A stretch of 64,000 nucleotides of DNA from Micrococcales bacterium UBA7469. GTDB lineage: Bacteria; Actinomycetota; Actinomycetes; Actinomycetales; Microbacteriaceae. A program made the translations under genes and the position numbers. The DNA is taken from NCBI GenBank assembly GCA_002479805.1, contig DLPB01000025.1:70278-134277 (forward strand), in the 5' to 3' direction. Under the pieces are notes generated by a model. The model worked only from the letters and a program-made list of their open reading frames with translations. It made no database searches and was not told the origin of the DNA. Shown piece after piece: positions 31,254-40,798 of this stretch. The number at the start of each line of letters is the position of its first letter. Within the stretch, counting starts at the first letter, position 1.

Positions 31254-32599
31254 CAGTACTTTTCTGGTTTCGCAGGGACTTTAGGGTCCAGGACAATCAA
31301 GCGCTCGCTGCTGCGGTGGCATGGGGTAAATCAAAGAACGAGGCGCTGGCCGCTGGCTTTGTGTTTCCAGAAGACTTTGACTCACTCTCCCCCATCCGCA
31401 AGAATTCGCTGATTACTTCTGTCGAGAGCCTCAGTCACTCGCTCCCACAGGGGATGCAGCTTGCCAGTGGCAATCCCGCCACACAGCTTTCGGAAATGTG
31501 TCAGCGCCTGTCGGTAACAGTGGTCTATGCCACTAGATGCTTTGATACCAAAGGCATGCTTGAGCAGGCGGAGGTTGCAGAAGCTCTTTACACCGCGGGT
31601 ATTTCGCTGCAACTGGTTGGTTCGAATTATGCGGTTGAGCCAGGTACGGTCCGCAAGGATGACGGGTCTCCGCTTCGGGTTTACACACCGTTCTACAAGC
31701 GCTGGTTGCAGTTCATCGGCCAGCAGCCTTATGCGGTCGATCTCCAAAGCGTTCAGTGGATTGCTGGAGCGGGGGCAATGCCGGTACTCTCCCCCGACTG
31801 CCCCATTACTGTTCGAGCATCTGAGGAATTCGCGCTGAAGACTTGGCAGCGGTTTCAAGCTCGCGCCCTAGAGAACTACAGCGAGAATCGCAACCGCTGT
31901 GACCTTTCTGGCACTTCGCACCTCAGCCATGCGCTCGCACACGGCGAGATTCACCCGAGGACGCTGCTCGCTCAGCTTGGTGACGGGCCAGGAGCTGAGG
32001 TGTTTCGCAAAGAGCTAGCGTGGCGAGAGTTTTATGCCGACGTTCTCTTCCACAATCCGCACACCTATGACGGCTACTACGAGCCAAGGTTCGAAAAGAT
32101 GCGTTATGACGAAGCCGAGGGCAATCCAAAGCTGGCGGCTTGGCAAACTGGCAACACCGGCTATCCGATTGTGGATGCAGCCATGAGGCAGCTGATCACC
32201 ACCGGGTGGATGCACAACCGCGCCCGCATGATCGTGGCAAGTTTCTTGGTCAAGGACCTTCACATCGAGTGGCAGGTCGGCGCTAGCTGGTTTGAGAGGT
32301 GGCTAACGGACTTTGATCCCGCCTCAAACTCACACGGCTGGCAGTGGACCGCGGGCTGTGGCACAGATGCCTCTCCTTACTACCGAGTCTTCAACCCAAC
32401 GCTGCAGGGCCATAAGTTTGATCCGAACGGAGATTACGTTCGCAAATACATCCCCGAGCTCAGGCACATTCCCTCCGGCGCGGTGCACGAACCTTGGAAG
32501 CTAATCGATGGCTTGAATCATGGGTATCCCGCTCCGGTGGTGGACCACTCAGCGGAGCGCGATGAGGCGCTAGCTCGGTTAGAAGAAATTAAAGGCTGA
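31250..32599 (+). CDS. phr: Deoxyribodipyrimidine photo-lyase
   Basis: 449 residues; repairs UV-induced cyclobutane pyrimidine dimers using light. It has an N-terminal antenna domain beginning VLFWFRRDFRVQDNQAL. The C-terminal FAD domain has WREFYADVLFHNP, TGYPIVDAAMRQL, GWMHNRARM and the DFDPASNSHGWQW block with the Trp electron-transfer residues. It is cotranscribed with ctaA (four-base overlap) and convergent with ctaB (11-base overlap). Its presence fits an organism exposed to sunlight. Confidence 0.94.
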   Translation: MTVLFWFRRDFRVQDNQALAAAVAWGKSKNEALAAGFVFPEDFDSLSPIRKNSLITSVESLSHSLPQGMQLASGNPATQLSEMCQRLSVTVVYATRCFDTKGMLEQAEVAEALYTAGISLQLVGSNYAVEPGTVRKDDGSPLRVYTPFYKRWLQFIGQQPYAVDLQSVQWIAGAGAMPVLSPDCPITVRASEEFALKTWQRFQARALENYSENRNRCDLSGTSHLSHALAHGEIHPRTLLAQLGDGPGAEVFRKELAWREFYADVLFHNPHTYDGYYEPRFEKMRYDEAEGNPKLAAWQTGNTGYPIVDAAMRQLITTGWMHNRARMIVASFLVKDLHIEWQVGASWFERWLTDFDPASNSHGWQWTAGCGTDASPYYRVFNPTLQGHKFDPNGDYVRKYIPELRHIPSGAVHEPWKLIDGLNHGYPAPVVDHSAERDEALARLEEIKG

Positions 32600-33506
32600 T
32601 GTAGATCAGCGGATCGATGGCCACCGCCAAGAACAGCAAGGTCAGGTGAGTAATTGAGAGGTGGAAAAGCTTCATCGGATTCTTCGGAATGCCGCGCTTG
32701 GCCTCGTTGTAAAGCTTGTGCGATTCCAGACTGAACCAAAGTCCACCAACCACCGCTACCACGGTGTAGACCCAGCCCATTGGGGCTACTGGAATCAGCA
32801 GCAAGCTGGATGCAAAATACGCCCAGGCGTAGAGAATAATCTGGCGACCGACCACCTCATTTTTAGCTACCACCGGAAGCATTGGCACTCCAGCGTCGCG
32901 ATAGTCCTCGAGATACTTCATCGAGAGTGGCCAGTAGTGCGGTGGGGTCCAGAGGAAGACGATTAGAAACAGGACCCACGCGGCTGGCTCAACCTGATTG
33001 GTGACAGCAGCCCAACCAATCAGCGCCGGCATGGCACCAGCGGCTCCGCCCCAGACGATATTCTGCGGGGTGCGGCGCTTTAGCCCAAGGGTGTAAATAA
33101 AGACATAGAACAAGATCGCGGCGAGTGATAGTAGTGCGCTGAGCCAATTGATGAGCAGCCCGAACCAGAGCACACTGATGATTCCAATTGCCCAGGCGAA
33201 GACCAAGGCTTCCTTCTGGGTCAGCTCACCGGTAACCAGTGGGCGGTTTTTGGTTCTGCCCATCACCTTGTCGATATCGGCATCGATGTAGCAGTTGAAG
33301 GCGTTTGCACTGCCGGCGGATAGCGCGCCACCGAATAGGGTGGCGAGGATCAGCCAAATAGGAGGCACGCCACGTTCGGCCAAAATCATGGCTGGAACGG
33401 TGGCAATCAAAAGCAGTTCAATGACCCGTGGCTTTGTGAGCGCAAAGTAGGCCTTCAGCTTGGCCACAAAGCGCGATTTGGCGGGAGATTTTGAGTCGGG
33501 GGTCAT
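32589..33506 (-). CDS. ctaB: Protoheme IX farnesyltransferase (haem O synthase)
   Basis: 305 residues, UbiA-family prenyltransferase with about eight helices. The first metal-binding motif is NCYIDADIDKVMGRTKNRPL and the second DYRDAGVPMLP. It makes haem O from haem B, the step before CtaA. ATG 33506 is chosen: the 71-codon extension upstream is antisense to the tkt leader, and a TAGACT -10 lies ten bases before this ATG. Confidence 0.94.
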   Translation of the reverse strand: MTPDSKSPAKSRFVAKLKAYFALTKPRVIELLLIATVPAMILAERGVPPIWLILATLFGGALSAGSANAFNCYIDADIDKVMGRTKNRPLVTGELTQKEALVFAWAIGIISVLWFGLLINWLSALLSLAAILFYVFIYTLGLKRRTPQNIVWGGAAGAMPALIGWAAVTNQVEPAAWVLFLIVFLWTPPHYWPLSMKYLEDYRDAGVPMLPVVAKNEVVGRQIILYAWAYFASSLLLIPVAPMGWVYTVVAVVGGLWFSLESHKLYNEAKRGIPKNPMKLFHLSITHLTLLFLAVAIDPLIYISL

Positions 33507-33516
33507 TTCTCGAAAT

Positions 33517-33522
33517 AGTCTA
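33517..33522 (-). promoter_or_regulatory. Probable -10 element (TAGACT) of ctaB
   Basis: Minus-strand TAGACT ten bases before the ctaB ATG, with no Shine-Dalgarno sequence. The leader would be at most a few bases. Confidence 0.4.
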
Positions 33523-33629
33523 ATCGGGGCGGGGCAAAACCCCAATTCGTTGTAGAGTTGTGGCATTCGCGTAGGCACCGCCGCCACGTCAATCCCCTTA
33601 TTGAAAATCTGAAGAATTGGGCTAACCAC

Positions 33630-35687
33630 ATGTTGGAATGGAACAAGATTGATGACCTGGCGGTAAAGACCGCCAAAGTATTGGCTGCCGATGCAGTGGA
33701 GAAGGTTGGCAATGGCCACCCCGGAACTGCAATCTCGCTGGCCCCAGCCGCGTACCTGCTATTTCAGAAGGTCATGCGCCACGATCCAAAAGATGACCGC
33801 TGGATCGGTCGCGACCGCTTTATCCTCTCTGCTGGCCACTCCTCGCTCACCATCTACAACCAGCTGTACCTAGGTGGATTTGGCCTCGAGCTAGATGACA
33901 TCAAGGCACTTCGCACCTGGGGCTCGAAGACTCCTGGTCACCCAGAATTTGGACACACCGCAGGAGTCGAAATCACCACTGGCCCGCTGGGCCAGGGCTT
34001 GGCATCGGCCACCGGCTTTGCGATGTCGGCCCGCTTTGAGCGCGAGCTATTTGACCCAACTGCCAAAGCTGGCGAATCAGTGTTTGATCACTTCGTTTAC
34101 GTCATTGCCGGTGACGGCGACGTTCAGGAAGGTGTGTCCGCAGAGTCCGCCTCAGTCGCAGGACACCAGGGCCTAGGCAACCTGATCGTGATTTACGACG
34201 CAAACCAAATTTCGATTGAGGATGACACTGACATCTCCTTCACCGAGGATGTCGCGGCTCGCTACCGCGCCTATGGCTGGCAGACCCTAGAGGTCGACTG
34301 GAGGAAGAACGGCAACTACCACGAGGACGTGGCCGCACTCTACGAAGCAATCGAGCAGGCCAAGGCCAACACCGATCAGCCAACTTTCATTACCCTTCGC
34401 ACCATCATCGGTTGGCCTTCCCCGAGCAAGCAGAACACCGGAAAGATCCATGGCTCCAAGCTTGGCGGCGAGGAGCTTGCAGGTCTAAAGCAGGCCCTCG
34501 GTTTCGACCCAGAGCAGAGCTTTGAAGTCTCTGAAGAGGTAATCGAGCACACAAGATCGCTTTTCACCCGCTCTGCGGTCGTAAGAAGCGAATGGGAGCA
34601 GAAATTTGCCGCCTGGAAGTCACAGAATCCAGCCAAGGCTGAGCTGCTAGAGCGTTTGATTGCTGGTGACCTGCCGGTTGATCTCGAGGCTGCACTGCCG
34701 GTATTTGAAGCCGGCACCGAAATCGCAACTCGCGCGGCAAGCGGCAAAGTAATTAACGCCATCGCAAAGGTAATGCCTGAGCTTTGGGGTGGTTCGGCTG
34801 ACCTGGCAGAGTCCAACAACACCACCATCGAGGGTGGCGGTTCTTTCGTGCCGGAAAAGTGGCAGGTAGCGCACTGGACTCCGACCAAGGCTGGACGAAT
34901 TTTGCACTTTGGTGTTCGTGAGCACGCCATGGGTGCGATTCTCAACGGAATCACGCTCTCCGGTCACACTCGAGTCTTCGGCGGCACCTTCCTGGTGTTC
35001 TCGGACTACATGCGACCTGCTGTTCGACTGGCTGCCCTGATGGGAATCCCGGCCACCTACGTGTGGACACACGATTCTGTGGCACTGGGAGAAGATGGCC
35101 CAACCCACCAGCCGATCGAGCACCTGACTGCACTTCGCGCCATTCCAAACCTGGCAGTGGTTCGTCCAGCTGATGCGAATGAGACCTCCTACGCCTGGCT
35201 TGAGATTCTCAAGCGCAAGAACGCGCCGGCCGGAATCATTTTGACTCGCCAGAACCTTCCTGTGCTGCAGCGAGATGCCGCCGCTGGTGCACAGAATGTA
35301 GCTAAGGGTGCATACGTGCTTCAGGAGGCATCCGGCGGCCAGCCAGAGGTGATCCTGATTGCAACCGGTAGCGAGGTGCAGTTCGCAGTCGAGGCCAGAT
35401 CCGAGCTCGAAGCTCAGGGCATCGCCACTCGAGTGGTTTCTGCCCCTTGCCTGGAGTGGTTTGAGGAGCAATCTGAGGACTACCGCGAAAGTGTTTTGCC
35501 TAAGTCTGTTAGGGCTCGAGTCTCTATCGAGGCCGGTCTGACCATGGGCTGGAGAAAGTACGTTGGAGACCAAGGTGCAAGCATTGGTATCGATCACTAC
35601 GGAGCTTCTGCGGACTACGCAACGCTCTACCGCGAATTTGGAATTACCACCGAGGCAGTCGTTGCTGCCGCAAAGAATGCCCGCTAG
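33630..35687 (+). CDS. tkt: Transketolase
   Basis: 685 residues; thiamine-diphosphate enzyme moving two-carbon units between sugar phosphates. It has VEKVGNGHPGTAISLAP at the N-terminus, the diphosphate-binding VIAGDGDVQEGVS, DANQISIED, HFGVREHAMGA and VWTHDSVALGEDGPTHQP. ATG 33630 gives the usual family length; the open frame extends 24 codons further without homology. It is first gene of tkt-tal-pgi-zwf-opcA-pgl, all plus strand with short gaps or overlaps, and is divergent from ctaB as in many Actinobacteria. Confidence 0.95.
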   Translation: MLEWNKIDDLAVKTAKVLAADAVEKVGNGHPGTAISLAPAAYLLFQKVMRHDPKDDRWIGRDRFILSAGHSSLTIYNQLYLGGFGLELDDIKALRTWGSKTPGHPEFGHTAGVEITTGPLGQGLASATGFAMSARFERELFDPTAKAGESVFDHFVYVIAGDGDVQEGVSAESASVAGHQGLGNLIVIYDANQISIEDDTDISFTEDVAARYRAYGWQTLEVDWRKNGNYHEDVAALYEAIEQAKANTDQPTFITLRTIIGWPSPSKQNTGKIHGSKLGGEELAGLKQALGFDPEQSFEVSEEVIEHTRSLFTRSAVVRSEWEQKFAAWKSQNPAKAELLERLIAGDLPVDLEAALPVFEAGTEIATRAASGKVINAIAKVMPELWGGSADLAESNNTTIEGGGSFVPEKWQVAHWTPTKAGRILHFGVREHAMGAILNGITLSGHTRVFGGTFLVFSDYMRPAVRLAALMGIPATYVWTHDSVALGEDGPTHQPIEHLTALRAIPNLAVVRPADANETSYAWLEILKRKNAPAGIILTRQNLPVLQRDAAAGAQNVAKGAYVLQEASGGQPEVILIATGSEVQFAVEARSELEAQGIATRVVSAPCLEWFEEQSEDYRESVLPKSVRARVSIEAGLTMGWRKYVGDQGASIGIDHYGASADYATLYREFGITTEAVVAAAKNAR

Positions 35688-35695
35688 GAGCACTT

Positions 35696-36790
35696 ATGAC
35701 CAATCCACTTGCAACCGCAACCGCCAACGGTGTTTCCGTTTGGCTTGATGACCTTTCGCGCGAACGCATCGAATCTGGAAACCTAAAGCACCTGATTGAG
35801 AACTACAGCGTGCGCGGCGTTACCACCAACCCAAGCATTTTTGCCGCGGCATTGAAGGACCCCTTCTACTCCAAGGCACTCGCTGCCGAGGCTGCCAAGG
35901 GCAGCGATGCGCTGCAGGCAATCGTGAACATCACCTCTACTGACGTGGCCGCTGCCTGCGACATCTTCCGCGGCATCTACGACAGCTCAAACGGTGTTGA
36001 CGGACGCGTTTCAATTGAGGTCGAGCCTGGCCTTGCCTTTGACACCGAGGCAACCATCGCTCAAGCTCTTGAGCTTTACCAGCTGGTTGAGCGCGAGAAC
36101 GTGATGATCAAGATTCCAGCAACCAAGGCAGGACTTCCGGCAATCACCGCTGTGACAGCGGCTGGAATCAGCGTGAATGTCACCCTGATTTTCTCGGTGG
36201 AGCGCTACCACGAGGTAATAGACGCCTACTTTGAGGGGCTTCGGCAGGCCAAGGCCAACGGCAAGGACCTGGGCAAGATCCACTCGGTGGCATCGTTCTT
36301 CGTATCACGAGTCGACACCGAGGTTGATAAGCGCTTGATTGCACTCGGGAAGCCAGAGCTAAAGAGCAAGGCCGCTCTGGCAAATGCCAGATTGGCCTAC
36401 GCCGCTTTCCTAGAGCGAATCGCCAGCGATGAGTGGCGGGAGCTGGAATCCGCCGGAGCGCGCTATCAGCGTCCGCTGATGGCATCAACCGGTGTCAAAG
36501 ACCCAGCCCTTCCTGACACTCTCTATGTCACCGAGCTGATCGCGAAGAACCTGGTCAACACCATGCCGGAGAAGACCTTGATGGCAACCGCTGACCACGG
36601 TGTTGTTCCCCAAGATTCCATCACAGACAACATCCCAGCGGCAAAAGCGTTTATGGCTGAGCTCTCCGGCGCTGGGGTTGACATTGTTGAGGTGACCAAC
36701 CTGCTCGAAGAAGAGGGCGTTCAGAAGTTCATCATCTCTTGGAACGAATTGGTTGAGTCGGTAGCAAGCGCTTTGGAGGCCGCCAAGTGA
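35696..36790 (+). CDS. tal: Transaldolase
   Basis: 364 residues, the long actinobacterial transaldolase. It has GVTTNPSIFAAAL near residue 40, the Schiff-base lysine in VMIKIPATKAG, and SVNVTLIFSVERY. AGGAG lies seven bases before ATG. It overlaps pgi by four bases (GTGA). Confidence 0.95.
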   Translation: MTNPLATATANGVSVWLDDLSRERIESGNLKHLIENYSVRGVTTNPSIFAAALKDPFYSKALAAEAAKGSDALQAIVNITSTDVAAACDIFRGIYDSSNGVDGRVSIEVEPGLAFDTEATIAQALELYQLVERENVMIKIPATKAGLPAITAVTAAGISVNVTLIFSVERYHEVIDAYFEGLRQAKANGKDLGKIHSVASFFVSRVDTEVDKRLIALGKPELKSKAALANARLAYAAFLERIASDEWRELESAGARYQRPLMASTGVKDPALPDTLYVTELIAKNLVNTMPEKTLMATADHGVVPQDSITDNIPAAKAFMAELSGAGVDIVEVTNLLEEEGVQKFIISWNELVESVASALEAAK

Positions 36791-38364
36791 AGTTAGTGCT
36801 TTCGAGCTCGAACCAAGTTGCCCTCAAGGATGTCGTAGCGGAATTAATTTCGGCTCGAATTGCCTCAAGGATCGCTTCCAAAGAGGATTCGCTGTGGGGT
36901 GCGGAGGCTCAACCCGAAGCATCGATTCGTTTGGGCTGGATTACCAGCGCTCAAGATTCTCAGGCACTACTACCGAGCATTTTTGCCCTGCGCGATGAGT
37001 TTGCATCGCAGGGCATCAACAGGTTTGTGCTTTGTGGCATGGGTGGCTCATCGCTTGCTCCAGAGGTAATCACCAAGAACGCCAAGGTTGACTTGGTGGT
37101 GCTTGATTCCACCGCTCCAGATCAGGTTGCCGCGGCCCTGATTGACCTTGACAGGACTGCGGTTGTGGTTTCTTCCAAGTCGGGATCTACCGTTGAGACC
37201 GATTCGCAAAAGCGTGCCTTTGAGACTGCATTTAGGGCAGCCGGCATCAACCCAACCGAGCGTATTGTGATCGTCACCGATCCAGGCTCTCCGCTGGATA
37301 AAGCAAGCCGAGAAGCCGGTTACCGGGTATTCAATGCTGACCCAAATGTTGGCGGACGTTACAGTGCCCTGACCGCATTTGGATTGGTGCCATCTGGCCT
37401 CGCCGGAGCAGATATCACGGCGCTGCTCACTGCTGCAGTTGCGGTATCACCAGCTCTCGGATCTGATTCCGTGGACAACCCAGCATTGCAGCTGGGTGCG
37501 CTGCTGGCTCGCTCAAAAAATGGAGCGGGCCACAAGGACAAGTTCCTGATTGAGTCTGATGAGCTCGCTGGTTTTGGCGATTGGGTTGAGCAATTGGTTG
37601 CCGAGTCAACCGGTAAGGAAGACAAGGGCATCCTGCCGGTCGTGATCGACTCCCAAGCTCCAGAGATTTCGGCGCTGCCTGAAGACACGTTACTGATTAG
37701 GTTTGGCTCTGAGGCGACGGGTAACACCGATGCAGCCTTTTCTGGCAGCCTTGGGGAGCTATTCCTGCTGTGGGAGTATGCCACCGTGATTGCTGGCTTC
37801 CTGCAGGGCATTAATCCTTTTGACCAGCCAAACGTCGAGAGCGCCAAGGTGGCAGCACGTGCGCTATTGGACTCCCCTGCCACCGGTGCTGAAGTCGATT
37901 TTGTTGACCGTGGTGTTTCCGTCAAGAGCTATGGCTTTGATCTCAACGGTGGAACATTGGACTTGGCTGTAGAGCAGTTGCTCGGTCTAGTGGATAACTC
38001 AAGCTATATTTCGGTGCACGCTTACCTAAACCGTATGGCTTATCCGCAACTCGAGGAGCTGCGTGATTTGCTCGCGAAACGTTCCGGTCGCCCGGTCACC
38101 TTTGGTTGGGGTCCGCGCTTTTTGCACTCAACCGGCCAGTATCACAAGGGTGGCCCTAAGCAGGGAGTGTTCTTGCAGCTGACCGGCGAGTTTGAGAATG
38201 ATTTGGCCATCGAAGGTCGCCCATTCAGTTTTGGTGGCTTGATTCAGGCACAGGCCGCCGGTGATGCCAATGTGCTCAAGGACAATGGTTTGCCGGTGCT
38301 TACCTTGAAGCTGGGCAATGTGCTCTCGGATTTAGAGAACCTAAAGCAGGTAATCGCTTCGTGA
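36787..38364 (+). CDS. pgi: Glucose-6-phosphate isomerase
   Basis: 525 residues. FVLCGMGGSSLAPEVI binds the phosphate end, VVVSSKSGSTVET is the second SIS-type site, and the C-terminal half has QGINPFDQPNVESAK. This is the divergent GPI form common in Actinobacteria with the opcA-zwf cluster. The GTG start overlaps the tal stop and the gene overlaps zwf by four bases. Confidence 0.92.
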   Translation: MKLVLSSSNQVALKDVVAELISARIASRIASKEDSLWGAEAQPEASIRLGWITSAQDSQALLPSIFALRDEFASQGINRFVLCGMGGSSLAPEVITKNAKVDLVVLDSTAPDQVAAALIDLDRTAVVVSSKSGSTVETDSQKRAFETAFRAAGINPTERIVIVTDPGSPLDKASREAGYRVFNADPNVGGRYSALTAFGLVPSGLAGADITALLTAAVAVSPALGSDSVDNPALQLGALLARSKNGAGHKDKFLIESDELAGFGDWVEQLVAESTGKEDKGILPVVIDSQAPEISALPEDTLLIRFGSEATGNTDAAFSGSLGELFLLWEYATVIAGFLQGINPFDQPNVESAKVAARALLDSPATGAEVDFVDRGVSVKSYGFDLNGGTLDLAVEQLLGLVDNSSYISVHAYLNRMAYPQLEELRDLLAKRSGRPVTFGWGPRFLHSTGQYHKGGPKQGVFLQLTGEFENDLAIEGRPFSFGGLIQAQAAGDANVLKDNGLPVLTLKLGNVLSDLENLKQVIAS

Positions 38365-39881
38365 CCACAAACCCGTTGCGCGATCCCTTTGATCGCAGAA
38401 TGCACAAAATCGCTGGCCCAAGCGGACTGATCATGTTTGGTGTCACCGGGGACCTATCGCGCAAGAAACTATTGCCGGCTGTTTATGACCTGGCCAATCG
38501 CGGTTTGTTACCTCCAGCATTCTCGTTGGTTGGTTTTGCCCGACGCGATTGGAGCGAGGACGATTTTGAAAAAATCGTTTACGACGCAGTAAAGGCACAC
38601 GCCAGAACCACCTGGTCCGAGGACGTCTGGCAGCAGCTAAGCAAGGGCATTCGTTTCGTCTCTGGTCGCCACGACGATCCAGCGGCGTTCGCGCAACTGA
38701 GGGAAACTGTGGATCAGCTGGATCGTGAACGCGGCACTGCCGGAAATCACGCCTTCTACCTCTCGATCCCACCGCGAGACTTTCCGCTGGTGGTAAACCA
38801 GCTGGAGGCCGCCGGTCTTACTCAGGCAGCCGAAGGGCAATTCAGACGAGTTGTAATCGAGAAGCCATTTGGCTCGAATTTGGAGACCGCGAAGGAGCTA
38901 AACGCAGTCGTTGAGCGAGTCTTCCCCGAAGATTCGGTATTTCGAATTGATCACTATCTCGGCAAAGAGACCGTGCAGAACATTTTGGCTTTGCGGTTTG
39001 CCAATCAAATGTTTGAACCGCTTTGGAACTCCAAGTACATCGACCATGTCCAGATCACGATGGCCGAAGACATTGGTATTGGCGGTCGTGCTGGCTACTA
39101 CGACGGTATCGGTGCTGCGCGCGATGTTATTCAGAATCACCTGCTGCAGCTTCTCGCCCTAACCGCTATGGAACAGCCCCAGACCTTTGATGCCGCAGAT
39201 CTAAGAGCAGCCAAGGAGCAGGTATTAGCTGAGGTGGTGCTGCCTAAGGATCTGTCGATCCACACCGCACGCGGTCAATACGCCGGCGGCTGGCAGGGTG
39301 GCACCGAGGTCTTGGGCTTTTTGGGAGAAGACGGCATAAACCCGGCATCGGTAACCGAGACCTATGCAGCCATGAGGTTGGACATCAACAATCCGCGCTG
39401 GCAAGGTGCCCCTTTCTACCTGAGAGCCGGTAAGCGATTGGGCAGAAGGGTTACCGAGATTGCCATTGTCTTCAAGCGCGCGGCTCAGCAGCTTTTCGCC
39501 CAAAACCAAACTTCGCTTCTTGGCGAAAACGCGCTGGTAATCAGGGTGCAGCCGGACGAGGGTGTGACGATGCGTTTTGGTTCCAAGGTGCCAGGGCCTG
39601 CAATGCAGGTTCGCGATGTCACCATGGATTTTGGCTACGGACACGCTTTCACCGAGGACTCCCCGGAGGCCTATGAGCGTTTGATCTTGGACGTACTGCT
39701 AGGTGAACCACCGCTGTTCCCGAGACAGCGCGAAGTTGAACTCAGTTGGGAAATTCTCGATCCGATTGTTGCTCACTGGGAGGCATCCGGACAGCCAGAG
39801 CAATACGCCCCGGGAAGCTGGGGTCCGGACTCAGCGGATCAAATGCTGAAGCGTGATGGCAGAAGCTGGAGGCGTCCATGA
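38361..39881 (+). CDS. zwf: Glucose-6-phosphate 1-dehydrogenase
   Basis: 506 residues; the first step of the oxidative pentose-phosphate pathway, making NADPH. It has the N-terminal Rossmann motif MFGVTGDLSRKKLLPA, substrate and catalytic motif RIDHYLGKETVQN, and EKPFGSNLETAK. The GTG start overlaps the pgi TGA. It is followed by opcA, its activity partner, with a four-base overlap. Confidence 0.96.
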   Translation: MTTNPLRDPFDRRMHKIAGPSGLIMFGVTGDLSRKKLLPAVYDLANRGLLPPAFSLVGFARRDWSEDDFEKIVYDAVKAHARTTWSEDVWQQLSKGIRFVSGRHDDPAAFAQLRETVDQLDRERGTAGNHAFYLSIPPRDFPLVVNQLEAAGLTQAAEGQFRRVVIEKPFGSNLETAKELNAVVERVFPEDSVFRIDHYLGKETVQNILALRFANQMFEPLWNSKYIDHVQITMAEDIGIGGRAGYYDGIGAARDVIQNHLLQLLALTAMEQPQTFDAADLRAAKEQVLAEVVLPKDLSIHTARGQYAGGWQGGTEVLGFLGEDGINPASVTETYAAMRLDINNPRWQGAPFYLRAGKRLGRRVTEIAIVFKRAAQQLFAQNQTSLLGENALVIRVQPDEGVTMRFGSKVPGPAMQVRDVTMDFGYGHAFTEDSPEAYERLILDVLLGEPPLFPRQREVELSWEILDPIVAHWEASGQPEQYAPGSWGPDSADQMLKRDGRSWRRP

Positions 39882-40798
39882 TCGTCGATATGCCAAACAC
39901 CACCTCAAGCCAAATCGGGAAAAAGCTCCAGGAGCTTAGGGATTCCGGTGGCGTGGTTGCGCTAGGTCGTGTGCTAACGCTGCTGATTGAAACCGACTTT
40001 CCGCACATCGAAGAAGCGGTAAAAGCGGCAAATAGCGCCAGTCGCATGCACCCATCAAGGATCATCGTGCTGGCTGATGACGATCAGCCAGAGGGTGGAA
40101 AGTCATTCCTAGATGCTGAAATTAGAGTCGGTGGTGATGCCGGTGCCTCCGAGGTAGTAATTCTCAAGGCTCACGGTGCGGCGGCGAATAACCCAGAGTC
40201 GTTGGTCATGGGCCTACTACTCCCCGATGCCCCGGTAGTTGCCTGGTGGCCCTCTGCCTGCAACTCAAACCCATCGGCTAGCCCGATCGGGAAGATTGCC
40301 ACCCGGCGAATCGTAGATTCTGCAGAGCAAGCAGACGCACCGGCCTTCCTCGCCGAATTTGCCAAAAACTACCAACCCGGTGATGGCGACATGGCTTGGA
40401 CCCGCCTCACGCTTTGGCGAGCACAGCTAGCTGCACTGTTCGATCAGCACCTAAACCGCAAAGTCACCGCCGTCGAAGTTATCGGCTCAGACCTGTCCCC
40501 CAGTGCCGAATTGCTGGCCAAGTGGCTGCAGTTGCGCCTGGGTGTAGTGGTTCGAATCGAACACAAGCTCAACGGTCAAAACGTCGAAGGCATTGCTGGC
40601 GTAATCATCCACTTCGCAGATGGTGAACTTGAGATCATCCGCTACGGCGAGGTGGCTGAGATTCAACAAACCGGTTCCCCGGACGCATCTGTTCTTTTGC
40701 CCCGTCGCTCGAACCAGGACTGCCTGGTTGAAGACATGCGCTTTTTGGGTGAAGACGAGGTGTTTGGCGAGGTCCTCACCAAGGGCTTTGGTCGATGA
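39878..40798 (+). CDS. opcA: Glucose-6-phosphate dehydrogenase assembly protein OpcA
   Basis: 306 residues of the OpcA family, needed for full activity or oligomerisation of Zwf in cyanobacteria and many Actinobacteria. The recognisable block PDAPVVAWWPSACNSNPSASPIGKIATRRIVDS lies near residue 115. It sits between zwf and pgl, with four-base overlaps at both ends, which supports the call. Confidence 0.93.
   Translation: MIVDMPNTTSSQIGKKLQELRDSGGVVALGRVLTLLIETDFPHIEEAVKAANSASRMHPSRIIVLADDDQPEGGKSFLDAEIRVGGDAGASEVVILKAHGAAANNPESLVMGLLLPDAPVVAWWPSACNSNPSASPIGKIATRRIVDSAEQADAPAFLAEFAKNYQPGDGDMAWTRLTLWRAQLAALFDQHLNRKVTAVEVIGSDLSPSAELLAKWLQLRLGVVVRIEHKLNGQNVEGIAGVIIHFADGELEIIRYGEVAEIQQTGSPDASVLLPRRSNQDCLVEDMRFLGEDEVFGEVLTKGFGR

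Noticed and set aside
32530..32559. Imperfect hairpin in the end of phr as a ctaB terminator
   Set aside because: CGCTCCG/CGGAGCG and GTGG/CCAC pair, but no U-run follows in the ctaB direction; too weak to list as a terminator.
33507..33719. A 71-codon N-terminal extension of ctaB
   Set aside because: It runs through the divergent tkt upstream region and into the tkt coding start, and has no UbiA-family similarity; the ATG at 33506 fits the family length.
34647..35693. A 348-codon open frame antisense to tkt
   Set aside because: It lies wholly opposite a clear transketolase gene, its sequence is low-complexity and Cys/Ser/Arg-rich with no domain, and no ribosome-binding site supports it. 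It is a by-product of codon bias.
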